Assembly: GCF_010731675.1 (NCBI RefSeq)
Contig: NZ_AP022584.1
Span: 2,604,001-2,668,000, forward strand
Reading direction: 5' to 3'
DNA: 64,000 nucleotides
Source of the DNA: Mycobacterium marseillense
Lineage (GTDB): Bacteria; Actinomycetota; Actinomycetes; Mycobacteriales; Mycobacteriaceae
The notes below the pieces were generated by a model that did not search any database, had not been told where the DNA came from, and saw only the letters and a list, made by a program, of their open reading frames with translations. The position numbers and the translations under genes were made by a program. Shown piece after piece: positions 7,689 to 17,431 of this stretch. How positions within the stretch are numbered: position 1 is the first letter of the stretch; every line of letters starts with the position of its first letter.

Positions 7689-8339
7689 CTATTCCGGCCA
7701 GCCGTTGTTGAGGATCTTGTCGACGAAGTCGACGCGCTCGAAGGTGGGATCGAAGTGCGCCAGCACGTCGGCGTTCATGGTGCCGTCGGTGGTCCGCGGC
7801 CGGTGCTTCATGCCGTCGTTGAACGCCGCCAGAATGCGGTTCTTGAAATCGGGGCGCGGGTGGGCGGCGGTCACCGCGGCGAGTGCCTCGGGAGCCATCT
7901 GCTCGCGTCCGACGCCGACGACGTCGACTTCCACGCCGGCCTGCAGCAGCGCGACCTCGGGTGCCAGGAACTCGGGCACGCCGGGGGTGGTGTGCAGGGC
8001 TATGCCGAGCCACACCGTGTCGGCGTCGGCCTTGCCGACGCCAGCGTCCATCAGGAAGTCCCGCGCCGCGTTGGCGCCGTCGACCTCGAAGCGGATGGTC
8101 GAGTTGCGGTAGTGCTCGGTCAGGCCGATGTCGTGGAACATCGCCGCGACGTAGAGCAGTTCCATGTTGGGGTGCAGCCCGCGGCGCAGGCCCCGCAGCG
8201 CGCCGAAGAAGAACACCCGCCGGGAATGGTTGAACAGCAACTCGTCTTCGGTGTCGCGAATGAACTCGGTGACCTCGCGCGCCAGCGCGGTGTCGGGCAC
8301 GTGGATGCCGGCGATGGTGTCGATCGAGCTGGTGGTCAT
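7689..8339 (-). CDS. HD-domain protein, cyanamide hydratase-like
   Basis: 216 residues with an HD metal-binding fold: His38 (FNHSRRVFFFG), the His69-Asp70 pair in AAMFHDIGLTEHY, a further His in the GIALHTTPG helix and an Asp-rich segment VEVDVVGVG. The pattern NHSRRVFFFGALRG...FHDIGL is that of the DUF/HD group related to cyanamide hydratase, which hydrates nitrile-like or other small substrates, rather than of signalling HD-GYP proteins. It is the promoter-proximal gene of the operon with the nitroreductase and cupin. The ATG at 8339 is separated from the divergent GlxA-type regulator by 99 bases. Confidence 0.8.
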   Translation of the reverse strand: MTTSSIDTIAGIHVPDTALAREVTEFIRDTEDELLFNHSRRVFFFGALRGLRRGLHPNMELLYVAAMFHDIGLTEHYRNSTIRFEVDGANAARDFLMDAGVGKADADTVWLGIALHTTPGVPEFLAPEVALLQAGVEVDVVGVGREQMAPEALAAVTAAHPRPDFKNRILAAFNDGMKHRPRTTDGTMNADVLAHFDPTFERVDFVDKILNNGWPE

Positions 8340-8438
8340 GATGTCGTCTCCTTCGGGTGACCGTCGTGCTCAGTGTGCGACGGTTCGGTCGATCCGACCC
8401 CGGTCGTTTGAGCCGTCAACTCCTCAGAAAGCGACACA

Positions 8439-9419
8439 ATGGCTGACGTGGCTGTAGCGGGAAAGCATTCGCGGGTGGTGGTCATCGTCGTCTTCGACGG
8501 CGTGACGCTGCTCGACGTCGCGGGAGCGGGCGAAGTGTTCGTCGAGGCCAACCGGTTCGGTGCCGACTACCGGCTCAAGATCGCCTCGGTGGACGGATCC
8601 GACGTGACGAGCTCGATCGGGACCCGCTTGGGGGTCACCGATAGCCTGTCGGCCATCGATTCCGCCGATACCGTCCTGGTGGCCGGCAGCGACCACCTGC
8701 CCGGGCGACCGATCGACCCGGCGCTCGTCGAGGCCGTCAGGTCCGTCGCCGGGCGGACCGGGCGGATGGCGTCCATTTGCACGGGGTCGTTCATCCTCGC
8801 GCAGGCCGGCCTGCTCAGCGGCCGGCGCGCCACGACGCACTGGCACGACACCCGGTTGTTGGCCCGGGCGTTTCGGGACGTCACCGTCGAGCCCGACGCG
8901 ATCTTCGTCCGCGACGGCGACGTGTTCACCTCGGCCGGGATTTCCTCGGGCATCGACCTGGCGCTGGCGCTCGTCGAAATGGATTACGGGACCGAACTGG
9001 TCCGCGAGGTCGCCCGGTGGCTGGTCGTCTACCTGAAACGGGCCGGTGGCCAATCACAGTTCTCGGTGCTGGTCGAGGCCGATCCCCCACCGCAGTCGCC
9101 GCTGCGCGCGGTCACCGAAGCTATCGCGGCCGACCCCAGCGCCGACTACACCGTGAAAAGGCTTGCGGCCCTGGCATCGTTGAGCACACGCCAGCTCACC
9201 CGGCTCTTTCAATCCGAGCTGGGCATGACGCCGGCGCGCTACGTCGAGCTGGTTCGAGTCGATTTCGCCCGTAACGCGCTCGAAGCCGGCCGTTCGGTCA
9301 ACGAGACCGCCGGCATGGCCGGCTTCGGCAGCATCGAAACGCTGCGGCGCGCGTTCGTCAACCACCTGGGCATCAGCCCCAAGGCCTACCGGGACAGGTT
9401 CCGAACGGCCTACGCCTAA
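8439..9419 (+). CDS. GlxA-type AraC-family transcriptional regulator
   Basis: 326 residues in two parts. Residues about 12-200 are a DJ-1/PfpI-like sensor domain with FDGVTLLDVAGAGEVF and the elbow Cys114 in SICTGSFILAQAGLL. Residues about 222-322 are two helix-turn-helix motifs of the AraC/XylS type (LAALASLSTRQLTRLFQSELG and NETAGMAGFGSIETLRRAFVNHLG), ending SPKAYRDRF. Such proteins usually activate a neighbouring catabolic operon in response to a small ligand. It faces the HD, nitroreductase and cupin operon across a short shared promoter region, so that operon is its likely target. Confidence 0.88.
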   Translation: MADVAVAGKHSRVVVIVVFDGVTLLDVAGAGEVFVEANRFGADYRLKIASVDGSDVTSSIGTRLGVTDSLSAIDSADTVLVAGSDHLPGRPIDPALVEAVRSVAGRTGRMASICTGSFILAQAGLLSGRRATTHWHDTRLLARAFRDVTVEPDAIFVRDGDVFTSAGISSGIDLALALVEMDYGTELVREVARWLVVYLKRAGGQSQFSVLVEADPPPQSPLRAVTEAIAADPSADYTVKRLAALASLSTRQLTRLFQSELGMTPARYVELVRVDFARNALEAGRSVNETAGMAGFGSIETLRRAFVNHLGISPKAYRDRFRTAYA

Positions 9420-9422
9420 CAG

Positions 9423-12404
9423 CTATTTGGTGTTGTTGTACTTGGTGATCGCGTCGTCCAAGCGCTGCAGCGCCGCGCCGTAGCCGGCGAAATCACCCTT
9501 CTTCTGCGCGTCCTTGGCCGCGCCGATCGCCGCCTGGATCTCTTGCAGCACAGCGGCTTTGGCCGGAGACAGCGCCACCGATCCGTCCGGCGCCGGCGGG
9601 ACGGCCGCGGGCGGCGGGGAGCCCGGCGGCGCGGCCGGTGCTGGCGCGCTGGGCGGTGAGCCCGCCGCGGGCGTGCCCGCCTCGGTGGGCTGAATGCCCG
9701 TCGCCGCCGCCCCCGCGCCGGGGCCGAACAGCCCGGTGAGCGCGTCGCGCACGGTCGGGCCGTACCCGATCTTGTCGTTGTACATCATCGCCACCCGGAT
9801 CAGCCGCGGGTAGGACGACGCCGCGTCGCTGGCCCCCGGGGAGGCGTACACGGGTTCGACGTAGAGCAACCCGCCCTGACCCACCGGCAAGGTGAGCAGG
9901 TTGCCCCACCGGATCCGGTTCTGGTTGTCGCGCCCGATCACCCCGAGGTCCTGGGACACCGCCGGGTCGGTGGTGATCGCGTTGTTGGCCAGCTTCGGCC
10001 CGTTGACCTGCCCCGGGATGGTCAGCACGGTGATCCGGCCGTAGGTGGCCGGGTCGGAGCTGGCGCTGATGTAGGCGGCCAGGTAGTCGCGCTTGAACCT
10101 GTTCATCGCGCTCGTCAACTGATACGACGACGAATTGTCGTTCTTCGCAATGTTTTTCGCGACGATGTAGTAGGGCGGCTGATAGCTGCTGGCCGTCGGG
10201 TTCGGGTCCAGCGGCACGTCCCAGAAGTCCGACGTGGAGAAGAACGTCACCGGGTCGTTGACGTGGTACTTCGCCAGCAGCATCCGCTGCACCTTGAACA
10301 GGTCCTCGGGATAGCGCAGGTGCTCGGCCAGCTCGGGGCTGATGTCGCCCTTGGGCTTGACGGTTCCCGGGAACACCCGCATCCACGCCTTGAGCACCGG
10401 ATCCTGTTCGTCTTGCTGATACAGGCTGACGGTGCCGTCGTAGGCGTCCACGGTCGCCTTCACCGAGTTGCGGATGTAGGACACCCGCTTGTCGGGCGCG
10501 AGCCTGTTGAACGCCACCTCGTTGGAGTCCGCGGTCGCCGACTCCAGCGAGGTGAGTTCGGAATACGGGTAGTTGTCCAGCGTGGTGTAGCCGTCGATGA
10601 TCCACACCAGTCGCTTGTTGACGATCGCCGGGTAGACCGCGCTGTCGGTGGTCAGCCAGGGCGCCACCGCCTCCACCCGTCGGGCCGGATCACGGTTGAA
10701 CAGGATCTTGCTGTTGGAGCCGATCACGTTGGAGAACAAGAAGTTTCGCTCCGCGAACTTGGCGGCGAACACGCTGCGCGACAGCCAGTCGCCGAGGGGG
10801 ACGCCGCCGAGTCCGGTGTAGGTGTAGTTCTTGGTTTCGTTGCTGGTCTCGTAGTCGTATTCGCGGTCGGCGCCGTTGCGCCCGACGATCGCGTAGTCCG
10901 CCGAAGTGTTGGAGATGACCGGCCCGTAGTAGACGCGCGGCTGGTCGAGCGGCGCGGGCCCGTCGGAGACGACGTTGCCGTTGGCGCCGACGACGTTGAC
11001 CAGGAATTCGGGGTAGCCGCCGTTTTGGTTGGGGTCGTTGGCGATTCCGCGCACGGTGTTGGCCGGCGACGCGATGAACCCGTTCCCGTGGGTGTAGACG
11101 GAGTGCCGGTTGATCCAGTCGCGCTGGTTGTCGATGAGGCGGTCGGGGTTGAGTTCGCGGGCGGCCACGACGTAGTCGCGCAGCGACCCGTTGCGGTCCA
11201 GGTAGCGGTCGATGGAGAGCTGGTCGGGGAAGTAGTAGAAGTTCTTGCCCTGCTGGAACTGGGTGAACGCCGGGCTGACGATGGTCGGGTCGAGCAGCCG
11301 GATGTTGGACGTGGTCGCGCGGTCGTCGGCGACCTGCTGGGCGGTGGCCTGCGCGTCGCCGGTGTAGTTGCGGTAGGTGACCACGTCCGCGGTCAGGCCG
11401 TAGGCCTGCCGCGTCGCCGCGATGCTGCGGCTGATGTATTCGCTTTCCTTTTGCGCGGCATTGGGTTTGACGCTGATCTGCTCGACGATCAACGGCCAGC
11501 CGGCGCCCACGATCAACGACGACAGCAGCAACAGCACCAGCCCGATCGCGGGAATCCTCAAGTCCCGCAGGACGACCGCGGAGAACACCGCACCCGCGCA
11601 GATGAGCGCGATCGCCATGAGGATCAGCTTCGCCGGCAGCACGGCGTTGATGTCGGTGTAGCCGGCGCCGGTGAAGGGCTTGCCGCCGCGGGTGTGCGAC
11701 AACAGCTCGTAGCGGTCCAGCCAATAGGCGACCGCCTTGAGCAACACCAGCAGCCCGACCAGCGTGACCAGCTGGATGCGCGCCGAACGGCTCAGCGCAC
11801 CGGTGCGACCGGACAGCCGGATGCCGCCAAAGACGTAGTGGGCCAACAGGTTGGCCACGAACGCCAGGAACACCGCCACGAACAGGTAGCTGAGCAGCAG
11901 CCGGTAGAACGGTAACTCGAAGGCGTAGAAGCCGAGGTCCTTGCCGAACTGCGGGTCCTTGATGCCGAAGTCGCCGCCGTGCAGGAACAGCTGGATCCGC
12001 ACCCAATAGCTTTGGGCGATGATGCCGGCCGGCAAGCCGATCGCCACCGGGATGCCGGCGCTGACCAGGCGCAGCCGGGAAAGGACCAGGGCGCGGTAGC
12101 GCGCCACCGGATCGTTGTCGTTGCTCGGCACGAACACCGGGCGGGTGCGGTAGGCCACCGCGAGCCCGGCGAACACGATGCCGCCCACCAGCAGGCCGGC
12201 GATGAGGAAGACCACGAACCGGGTGACGAGCACGGTGGAAAACACCGAGCGGTAGCCGAGCTCGCCGAACCACAGCCAGTCGACGTAAGCGTCGATCAGC
12301 CGCGGACCCGCGAGCAGCAAAGCGATCACACCCAGTGCGATCAGGATCAGAATTCGGCTACGCCGAGTCAGCTTCGGCATTCTTGCGGTGGGCCGCATCC
12401 CCAC
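9423..12404 (-). CDS. UPF0182 family large membrane protein (Rv3193c orthologue)
   Basis: 993 residues. The first about 320 residues carry seven hydrophobic helices (for example [34 protein letters not shown] and [18 protein letters not shown]), followed by a large extracytoplasmic region ([50 protein letters not shown]). The end is a Pro/Ala-rich stretch (about 900-940) and a short helical tail. It matches Rv3193c almost position by position as I recall it, including the start [17 protein letters not shown]. No activity is known for the family. The nearest minus-strand gene upstream is the PDZ/S16 protein, 75 bases away. Confidence 0.93.
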   Translation of the reverse strand: MGMRPTARMPKLTRRSRILILIALGVIALLLAGPRLIDAYVDWLWFGELGYRSVFSTVLVTRFVVFLIAGLLVGGIVFAGLAVAYRTRPVFVPSNDNDPVARYRALVLSRLRLVSAGIPVAIGLPAGIIAQSYWVRIQLFLHGGDFGIKDPQFGKDLGFYAFELPFYRLLLSYLFVAVFLAFVANLLAHYVFGGIRLSGRTGALSRSARIQLVTLVGLLVLLKAVAYWLDRYELLSHTRGGKPFTGAGYTDINAVLPAKLILMAIALICAGAVFSAVVLRDLRIPAIGLVLLLLSSLIVGAGWPLIVEQISVKPNAAQKESEYISRSIAATRQAYGLTADVVTYRNYTGDAQATAQQVADDRATTSNIRLLDPTIVSPAFTQFQQGKNFYYFPDQLSIDRYLDRNGSLRDYVVAARELNPDRLIDNQRDWINRHSVYTHGNGFIASPANTVRGIANDPNQNGGYPEFLVNVVGANGNVVSDGPAPLDQPRVYYGPVISNTSADYAIVGRNGADREYDYETSNETKNYTYTGLGGVPLGDWLSRSVFAAKFAERNFLFSNVIGSNSKILFNRDPARRVEAVAPWLTTDSAVYPAIVNKRLVWIIDGYTTLDNYPYSELTSLESATADSNEVAFNRLAPDKRVSYIRNSVKATVDAYDGTVSLYQQDEQDPVLKAWMRVFPGTVKPKGDISPELAEHLRYPEDLFKVQRMLLAKYHVNDPVTFFSTSDFWDVPLDPNPTASSYQPPYYIVAKNIAKNDNSSSYQLTSAMNRFKRDYLAAYISASSDPATYGRITVLTIPGQVNGPKLANNAITTDPAVSQDLGVIGRDNQNRIRWGNLLTLPVGQGGLLYVEPVYASPGASDAASSYPRLIRVAMMYNDKIGYGPTVRDALTGLFGPGAGAAATGIQPTEAGTPAAGSPPSAPAPAAPPGSPPPAAVPPAPDGSVALSPAKAAVLQEIQAAIGAAKDAQKKGDFAGYGAALQRLDDAITKYNNTK

Positions 12405-12479
12405 TGGCTACGCTCCCCTGATCGATTGCTAGACGGTGACAACTCTACGCATGACGCAACCCGTGATCGCCGGACTTCG

Positions 12480-13502
12480 CTAGCAGCTTGGCGGCTGCCC
12501 ACCGGACGCGATCGCGTGCAGCGCATCTACTGCCTGGCCGAGCGTCTCGACCTTGACCAACCGCAGGCCGGACGGATTGTCCGAACTGGCCTCGTAGCAG
12601 TTCTTCGCCGGCACCAGGAACACCGTGGCCCCGGCCGCGTGCGCGGCCACCATCTTGTGGGTGATGCCGCCGATCTGGCCGACCTTGCCGTCGGCGGTGA
12701 TGGTCCCGGTTCCCGCGATGAAGTTCGACCCGGCCAGGCCGCCGGTGGTCAGCTTGTCGACCACCGCCAGGCTGAACATCAGGCCGGCGGACGGGCCACC
12801 GATGTTGGCGAGATTGAAGTCCACGACGAACGGCGCCCACGGCGCGTCGAGCACCGCGACGCCCACGTAGCCGTAGTCGCGGTCCTTGTTGGCGCCCAGG
12901 GTGATCTGCGCCACACCGGCGGGTTCGTTCTTGCGGCGGTAGTCGATCGTCACGGTCTGACCGGGTTTGGTGTTCTTCAGCAGCCCGGTGAATGCGTCGA
13001 CGGTGGCGACGGGGGTGCCGTTGACCGCGTCGATGGCGTCGCCGGCCTTCAGCTTGCCCGCCGAGGGACCGGGCTCGGGGACCTTCGCCACCGTGACCGC
13101 CGACGGGTACTTCAAATAGCCCAAGGCCGCATATTCGGCGCTGTCCTCGGATTGCTTGAAGTCTGCGCTGTTGGCCTTGTCCACTTCCTCCCGTGACTTG
13201 CCGGGCGGGTAGATGATGTCGCGCGGCACCAGCTGTTCCTGGTCCGAAAGCCACAGCGTCAGCGCCTCGCCCAGGGTCAGATCGTCGCGCTGGGACACGG
13301 TCGTCATGTTCAGGTGACCGGTGGTCGGATGCGTCAGAGTGCCCTGGATCGCCACCACCTGCTTGCCGTCGACCTCGCCGAGCGTGTCGAAGGTGGGGCC
13401 GGGACCCAGCGACACGAACGGCACCGTCACCACCGCCAGCAACACACCGAACACCACGATCGGCACCAGCGCGACCATCAAGGTCAGGATGCGCCTGTTC
13501 AC
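12480..13502 (-). CDS. Membrane-anchored PDZ/Lon-S16 protease (Rv3194c orthologue)
   Basis: 340 residues from the GTG chosen here; an ATG 15 codons upstream (13547) is also open. An N-terminal membrane helix (ILTLMVALVPIVVFGVLLAVV) anchors the protein. A PDZ domain follows around residues 135-190 (GPSAGKLKAGDAIDAVNGTPV). The C-terminal half is a Lon-type S16 domain with nucleophile Ser in GGPSAGLMF (Ser238) and general-base Lys in GGITHKMVAA (Lys283). The start is favoured because it gives the M. tuberculosis length and because TAGTGT lies seven bases before the GTG, the layout of leaderless mycobacterial mRNAs. It is divergent from the DUF2342 gene. Confidence 0.88.
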   Translation of the reverse strand: MNRRILTLMVALVPIVVFGVLLAVVTVPFVSLGPGPTFDTLGEVDGKQVVAIQGTLTHPTTGHLNMTTVSQRDDLTLGEALTLWLSDQEQLVPRDIIYPPGKSREEVDKANSADFKQSEDSAEYAALGYLKYPSAVTVAKVPEPGPSAGKLKAGDAIDAVNGTPVATVDAFTGLLKNTKPGQTVTIDYRRKNEPAGVAQITLGANKDRDYGYVGVAVLDAPWAPFVVDFNLANIGGPSAGLMFSLAVVDKLTTGGLAGSNFIAGTGTITADGKVGQIGGITHKMVAAHAAGATVFLVPAKNCYEASSDNPSGLRLVKVETLGQAVDALHAIASGGQPPSC

Positions 13503-13626
13503 GCCGAATACACTAGACGGAGCGCGCCGCCGGTCATTCGGCTGCAAGGGTCCCGGTACGCGGTTCAGCTACAAGCTGACCCGCCGTCGCGCGCCTTCCG
13601 ATCCCACGGTGAGTACCGTTGGGGTC

Positions 13627-15006
13627 ATGGCTGACCTGCCGTTCGGCTTCTCCCCCGGGGAGGACCCCGACAAACACGGGAAAAAAGATCCCGACTCGGG
13701 CTCGAACCCCTCCGACCCGTTCGCCGCGTTCGGCATGAGCGGTGATTTCGGCATGGGCGACCTGGGCCAGATCTTCACCCAGCTGGGTCAGATGTTCAGC
13801 AGCGCGGGCACGGTCGGGCCCGGCGGAACGGCCTCGGGGCCGGTCAATTACGAATTGGCGCGCCGCGTCGCCTCGAACTCGATCGGCTTCGTCGCGCCGG
13901 TGCCGGAGACGACGAACTCGGCGATCGCGGATGCGGTGCACCTGGCCGAAACCTGGCTGGACGGGGCGACGGCGCTGCCCGCGGGCACCGCCAAGGCGGT
14001 GGGGTGGACCCCCGCCGACTGGGTCGACAACACCCTTCAGACGTGGAAGCGGCTGTGTGACCCGATGGCCCAACAGATTTCGACGGTGTGGGCGGCGTCG
14101 CTGCCCGAGGAAGCCAAGAGCATGGCCGGCCCGCTGATGCAGATGATGTCGCAGATGGGCGGGATGGCGTTCGGGTCGCAGCTCGGGCAGGCGCTGGGCC
14201 GGTTATCCCGCGAGGTGCTGACCTCGACCGACATCGGTTTGCCGTTGGGCCCCAAGGGAATCGCGGCGATCATGCCCGACGCCGTCGAATCGTTCACCAC
14301 CGGGCTCGAGCGTCCCCGCAGCGAGATCCTGACCTTCCTGGCCGCGCGCGAGGCCGCCCACCACCGGCTGTTCAGCCACGTCCCCTGGCTGTCGAGCCAA
14401 CTGCTGGGCGCTGTCGAGGCCTACGCGATGGGCATGCAGATCGACATGTCCGGAATCGAGGAGCTGGCCCGCGACTTCAATCCGGCGTCGTTATCGGACC
14501 CGGCCGCGATCGAAAACCTCTTGGGGCAAGGCGTTTTCGAGCCGAAGGCCACGCCCGCGCAGACGCAGGCGCTGGAGCGCCTGGAGACGTTGCTCGCCCT
14601 GATCGAAGGGTGGGTGCAGGTGGTGGTGGCCGCCGCCCTGGGCGACCGGATTCCCGGCGCGGGCGCGCTCGGCGAGACGCTGCGCCGGCGCCGGGCCAGC
14701 GGCGGCCCCGCGGAGCAGACTTTCGCGACGCTGGTCGGGCTGGAGCTGCGGCCGCGCAAGATGCGCGAGGCCGCCGCGTTCTGGGAGCGCCTGACGCAGG
14801 CCGCCGGCGTGGACACCCGCGACGGCATCTGGCAACACCCCGACCTGCTGCCCGACGCCGAGGACCTCGATGAGCCGGCCGGATTCATCGATCGGATCAT
14901 CGGCGGCGACACCAGCGGCATCGACGAGGCGATCGCCAAACTCGAGCGCGAGAACCCCGAGGGCCCCGAATCCGATGGCCCCCGCCCCGGCTCTGTGGAT
15001 AACTGA
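13627..15006 (+). CDS. DUF2342/zincin-like metalloprotease-type protein (Rv3195 orthologue)
   Basis: 459 residues. The N-terminus is Gly/Asp/Pro-rich (FSPGEDPDKHGKKD), then a helical protein with Met/Gly-rich repeats (LMQMMSQMGGMAFGSQLGQALG). The family core contains LTFLAAREAAHHRLFSHVPWL, the position of the metal-binding helix in this zincin-like family (DUF2342, sometimes tied to coenzyme F420 gene sets). The canonical HExxH is not perfect, so protease activity is unproven. The ATG at 13627 follows TACCGT by seven bases, suggesting a leaderless transcript facing the equally leaderless-looking protease gene. The next gene follows after 35 bases. Confidence 0.82.
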   Translation: MADLPFGFSPGEDPDKHGKKDPDSGSNPSDPFAAFGMSGDFGMGDLGQIFTQLGQMFSSAGTVGPGGTASGPVNYELARRVASNSIGFVAPVPETTNSAIADAVHLAETWLDGATALPAGTAKAVGWTPADWVDNTLQTWKRLCDPMAQQISTVWAASLPEEAKSMAGPLMQMMSQMGGMAFGSQLGQALGRLSREVLTSTDIGLPLGPKGIAAIMPDAVESFTTGLERPRSEILTFLAAREAAHHRLFSHVPWLSSQLLGAVEAYAMGMQIDMSGIEELARDFNPASLSDPAAIENLLGQGVFEPKATPAQTQALERLETLLALIEGWVQVVVAAALGDRIPGAGALGETLRRRRASGGPAEQTFATLVGLELRPRKMREAAAFWERLTQAAGVDTRDGIWQHPDLLPDAEDLDEPAGFIDRIIGGDTSGIDEAIAKLERENPEGPESDGPRPGSVDN

Positions 15007-15041
15007 CCGGAGGCATCGCCGCGGCGTGACACAGTTGCGCG

Positions 15042-15908
15042 GTGTCTCAGCAGTGCCAGGCCGTGCTGTCCGCCTATGCCCTGGACCCGGCGATGCCGGT
15101 ACTGCTGCGACCCGACGGCGCCGTCCAGATCGGCTGGGATCCCCGCCGCGCGGTGCTGGTACGTCCCCCGAGCGGATTGGCCGCCGCCGAACTGGCCACG
15201 TTGTTGCGGTCCATGTCGTCCCCGACGCCGCTGCCGGAGTTGCAGCGACGGGCGCTCGACCGTGGCCTGACCGATGCCGACGGCCTGAGAAGCCTGGTGG
15301 CGCAACTGGTTCGCGCCGGGGTGGCGACCGAATGCCGGCGACCGCGCGGGCGGGCCCCGTCGGTGCGCGTGCACGGCCGCGGGCCGCTCTCGGAGCTGCT
15401 GGTGGAGTCGTTGCGCTGCTCGGGCGCCCGGATCGCGCACAGTAGCCAGCCGCACGCGGCGGTCTCGGCCGGCGGCGTCGATTTGGTGGTGTTGGCCGAC
15501 TACCTGGTGGCCGACCCGCGCCTGGTGCGCGACCTGCACGACCAGGGCGTCGCGCATCTGTTGGTGCGGGTGCGGGACGGCATCGGGTTGGTGGGTCCGC
15601 TGGTGATTCCCGGCGTGACGAGTTGCCTGGGCTGCGCGGACCTGCACCGCAGGGACCGCGACGAAGCCTGGCCGGCGATCTGTGCCCAGCTGCGGGAGAC
15701 CGTCGGCGTCGCCGATCGGGCCACCGTGCTGGCGACCGCGGCGCTGGCGCTGTCTCAGGTGAACCGGGTGATCGCGGCCGTGCGCGGGCAGGAGGCGGCG
15801 TCCGGACCCGAGCCGCCCCAGACGCTGAACGCGACGCTGGAATTCGATCTGCACGCCGGCGCGATCGTCGCGCGGCGGTGGGACAAGCACCCGTTGTGCG
15901 CCTGCTGA
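15042..15908 (+). CDS. ThiF/cyclodehydratase-like protein (Rv3196 orthologue)
   Basis: 288 residues from a GTG. The central part SVRVHGRGPLSELLVESLRCSGARI with VDLVVLADYLVADPRLV resembles the N-terminal part of ThiF/YcaO-partner cyclodehydratase-like proteins. GVTSCLGCADLHRRDRDEAWPAICAQL, with its CLGC pair, recalls the zinc-binding region of the same group, and a CxC ends the chain (LCAC). No nucleotide-binding loop typical of E1 enzymes is clear. It sits between the DUF2342 and ABC1-kinase genes on one strand, a conserved mycobacterial order. Function not established. Confidence 0.78.
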   Translation: MSQQCQAVLSAYALDPAMPVLLRPDGAVQIGWDPRRAVLVRPPSGLAAAELATLLRSMSSPTPLPELQRRALDRGLTDADGLRSLVAQLVRAGVATECRRPRGRAPSVRVHGRGPLSELLVESLRCSGARIAHSSQPHAAVSAGGVDLVVLADYLVADPRLVRDLHDQGVAHLLVRVRDGIGLVGPLVIPGVTSCLGCADLHRRDRDEAWPAICAQLRETVGVADRATVLATAALALSQVNRVIAAVRGQEAASGPEPPQTLNATLEFDLHAGAIVARRWDKHPLCAC

Positions 15909-15988
15909 GCCGGGCGCGCCCGCTGACCTGGGTGTACGAAATGTGACAACGAGCGTTGTCGACTTGTCTCCACTTCGCGTTGGGCATC

Positions 15989-17332
15989 ATGGATGATGGT
16001 TACGTGGCAGACATCAAACGGGGCCGGGCTGCGCGTAATGCCAAGCTGGCCAGCATTCCGGTGGGATTCGCCGGTCGGGCAGCGCTCGGATTCGGTAAGC
16101 GGCTGACCGGTAAGTCCAGGGACGAGGTCCAGGCCGAGCTTCTGGAGAAGGCCGCCCACCAGTTGTTCACCGTCTTGGGTGAGCTCAAGGGCGGCGCGAT
16201 GAAGGTGGGCCAGGCCCTGTCGGTGCTCGAGGCCGCGATTCCCGAGGAGTTCGGCGAGCCGTACCGCGAAGCGTTGACCAAGCTGCAAAAGGACGCGCCG
16301 CCGCTGCCCGCGGCCAAGGTGCACCGGGTGCTCGACGCCCAACTGGGCACCAAGTGGCGCGAGCGGTTCAGTTCGTTCGACGACACCCCGGTGGCCTCGG
16401 CCAGCATCGGCCAGGTGCACAAGGGGGTGTGGTCCGACGGCCGCGAGGTGGCGGTCAAGATCCAGTACCCCGGCGCCGACGAGGCGCTGCGGGCCGATCT
16501 CAAGACCATGCAGCGGCTGGTCGGGGTATTCAAGCAGCTCGCGCCGGGCGCCGACATCCAGGGCGTGGTCGACGAGCTGATCGAGCGCACCGAGATGGAA
16601 CTGGACTACCGGCTCGAGGCCGAGAACCAGCGCGCGTTCGCCAAGGCATACCACGACCACCCGCACTTCGCGGTGCCGCGCATCGTGGCCAGCGCGCCGA
16701 AAGTCGTGATCCAGGAGTGGATGCAGGGCATCCCGATGGCCGAGATCATCCGTCACGGCACCACCGAGCAGCGCGACCTCGTCGGCACCCGCCTGCTCGA
16801 GCTCACGTTCGACGCGCCGCGCCGCCTCGAGATGCTGCACGGCGACGCCCACCCGGGCAACTTCATGCTGCTGGACGACGGCCGCATGGGCGTGATCGAC
16901 TTCGGCGCCGTCGCGCCGCTGCCCGGTGGCCTGCCGGTCGAGCTCGGGATGTCCATCCGGCTGGCCCGCGACAAGAACTACGACATGCTGTTGCCGACGA
17001 TGGAGAAGGCCGGGTTCATCCAGAAGGGCCAGCAGGTGTCGGTGCGCGACATCGACGACATGCTGCGCCAGTACGTCGAGCCGGTCGAGGTCGAGGTCTT
17101 CCACTACACCCGCAAGTGGCTGCAGAAGATGTCCGCCATCGAGATCGACCGCTCCGTGTCGCAGATCCGCACCGCGCGGCAGATGGACCTGCCGCCCAAG
17201 CTGGTGATCCCGATGCGGGTGATCATGTCGGTGGCCGCGATCCTGTGCCAGCTGGACGCCCACGTACCGATCAAGGCGCTCTCCGAAGAGCTGGTGCCCG
17301 GGTTCGCCGAACCCGACACCGCGATCGTCTAG
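15989..17332 (+). CDS. ABC1/UbiB-family atypical kinase (Rv3197 orthologue)
   Basis: 447 residues from the ATG at 15989, the same length as I recall for Rv3197; a longer frame to 15956 exists. UbiB-family landmarks are present: the KxGQ motif (GGAMKVGQALS), the Ala-rich loop ASIGQVHKGV, the nucleotide-binding lysine in VAVKIQYPG, the HGDAHPGNFML catalytic loop and VIDFGAVAP. UbiB proteins are membrane-associated ATPases linked to quinone or lipid metabolism. In mycobacteria this gene lies beside whiB7 and has been connected with macrolide susceptibility. It is convergent with whiB7, separated by the palindrome at 17362-17408. Confidence 0.92.
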   Translation: MDDGYVADIKRGRAARNAKLASIPVGFAGRAALGFGKRLTGKSRDEVQAELLEKAAHQLFTVLGELKGGAMKVGQALSVLEAAIPEEFGEPYREALTKLQKDAPPLPAAKVHRVLDAQLGTKWRERFSSFDDTPVASASIGQVHKGVWSDGREVAVKIQYPGADEALRADLKTMQRLVGVFKQLAPGADIQGVVDELIERTEMELDYRLEAENQRAFAKAYHDHPHFAVPRIVASAPKVVIQEWMQGIPMAEIIRHGTTEQRDLVGTRLLELTFDAPRRLEMLHGDAHPGNFMLLDDGRMGVIDFGAVAPLPGGLPVELGMSIRLARDKNYDMLLPTMEKAGFIQKGQQVSVRDIDDMLRQYVEPVEVEVFHYTRKWLQKMSAIEIDRSVSQIRTARQMDLPPKLVIPMRVIMSVAAILCQLDAHVPIKALSEELVPGFAEPDTAIV

Positions 17333-17361
17333 TCCGGCCGCCGTCAATCACGTTCACGAGA

Positions 17362-17408
17362 GTGCAACTACCGACACCCGTACTCGAGAAATGTGTCGGC
17401 AGTTGCAC
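17362..17408. repeat. Long palindrome between convergent genes
   Basis: GTGCAACTACCGACAC (17362-17377) pairs with GTGTCGGCAGTTGCAC (17393-17408) with one mismatch, around a 15-base spacer. It lies exactly between the ABC1-kinase stop and the whiB7 stop. It could act as a two-way terminator, but it lacks a clean T-run, so it may instead be a dispersed REP-like element. Confidence 0.8.
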
Positions 17409-17431
17409 TTTCGCGCCCTAGTCCGGCCGCC

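Noticed and set aside
10263..11915. 550-codon open frame antisense to the UPF0182 gene
   Set aside because: His/Arg/Gly-rich shadow translation inside a conserved gene with recognisable orthologue sequence.
15956..15988. Upstream extension of the ABC1 kinase by 11 codons
   Set aside because: The shorter start gives the orthologue length; the extension has no family similarity.
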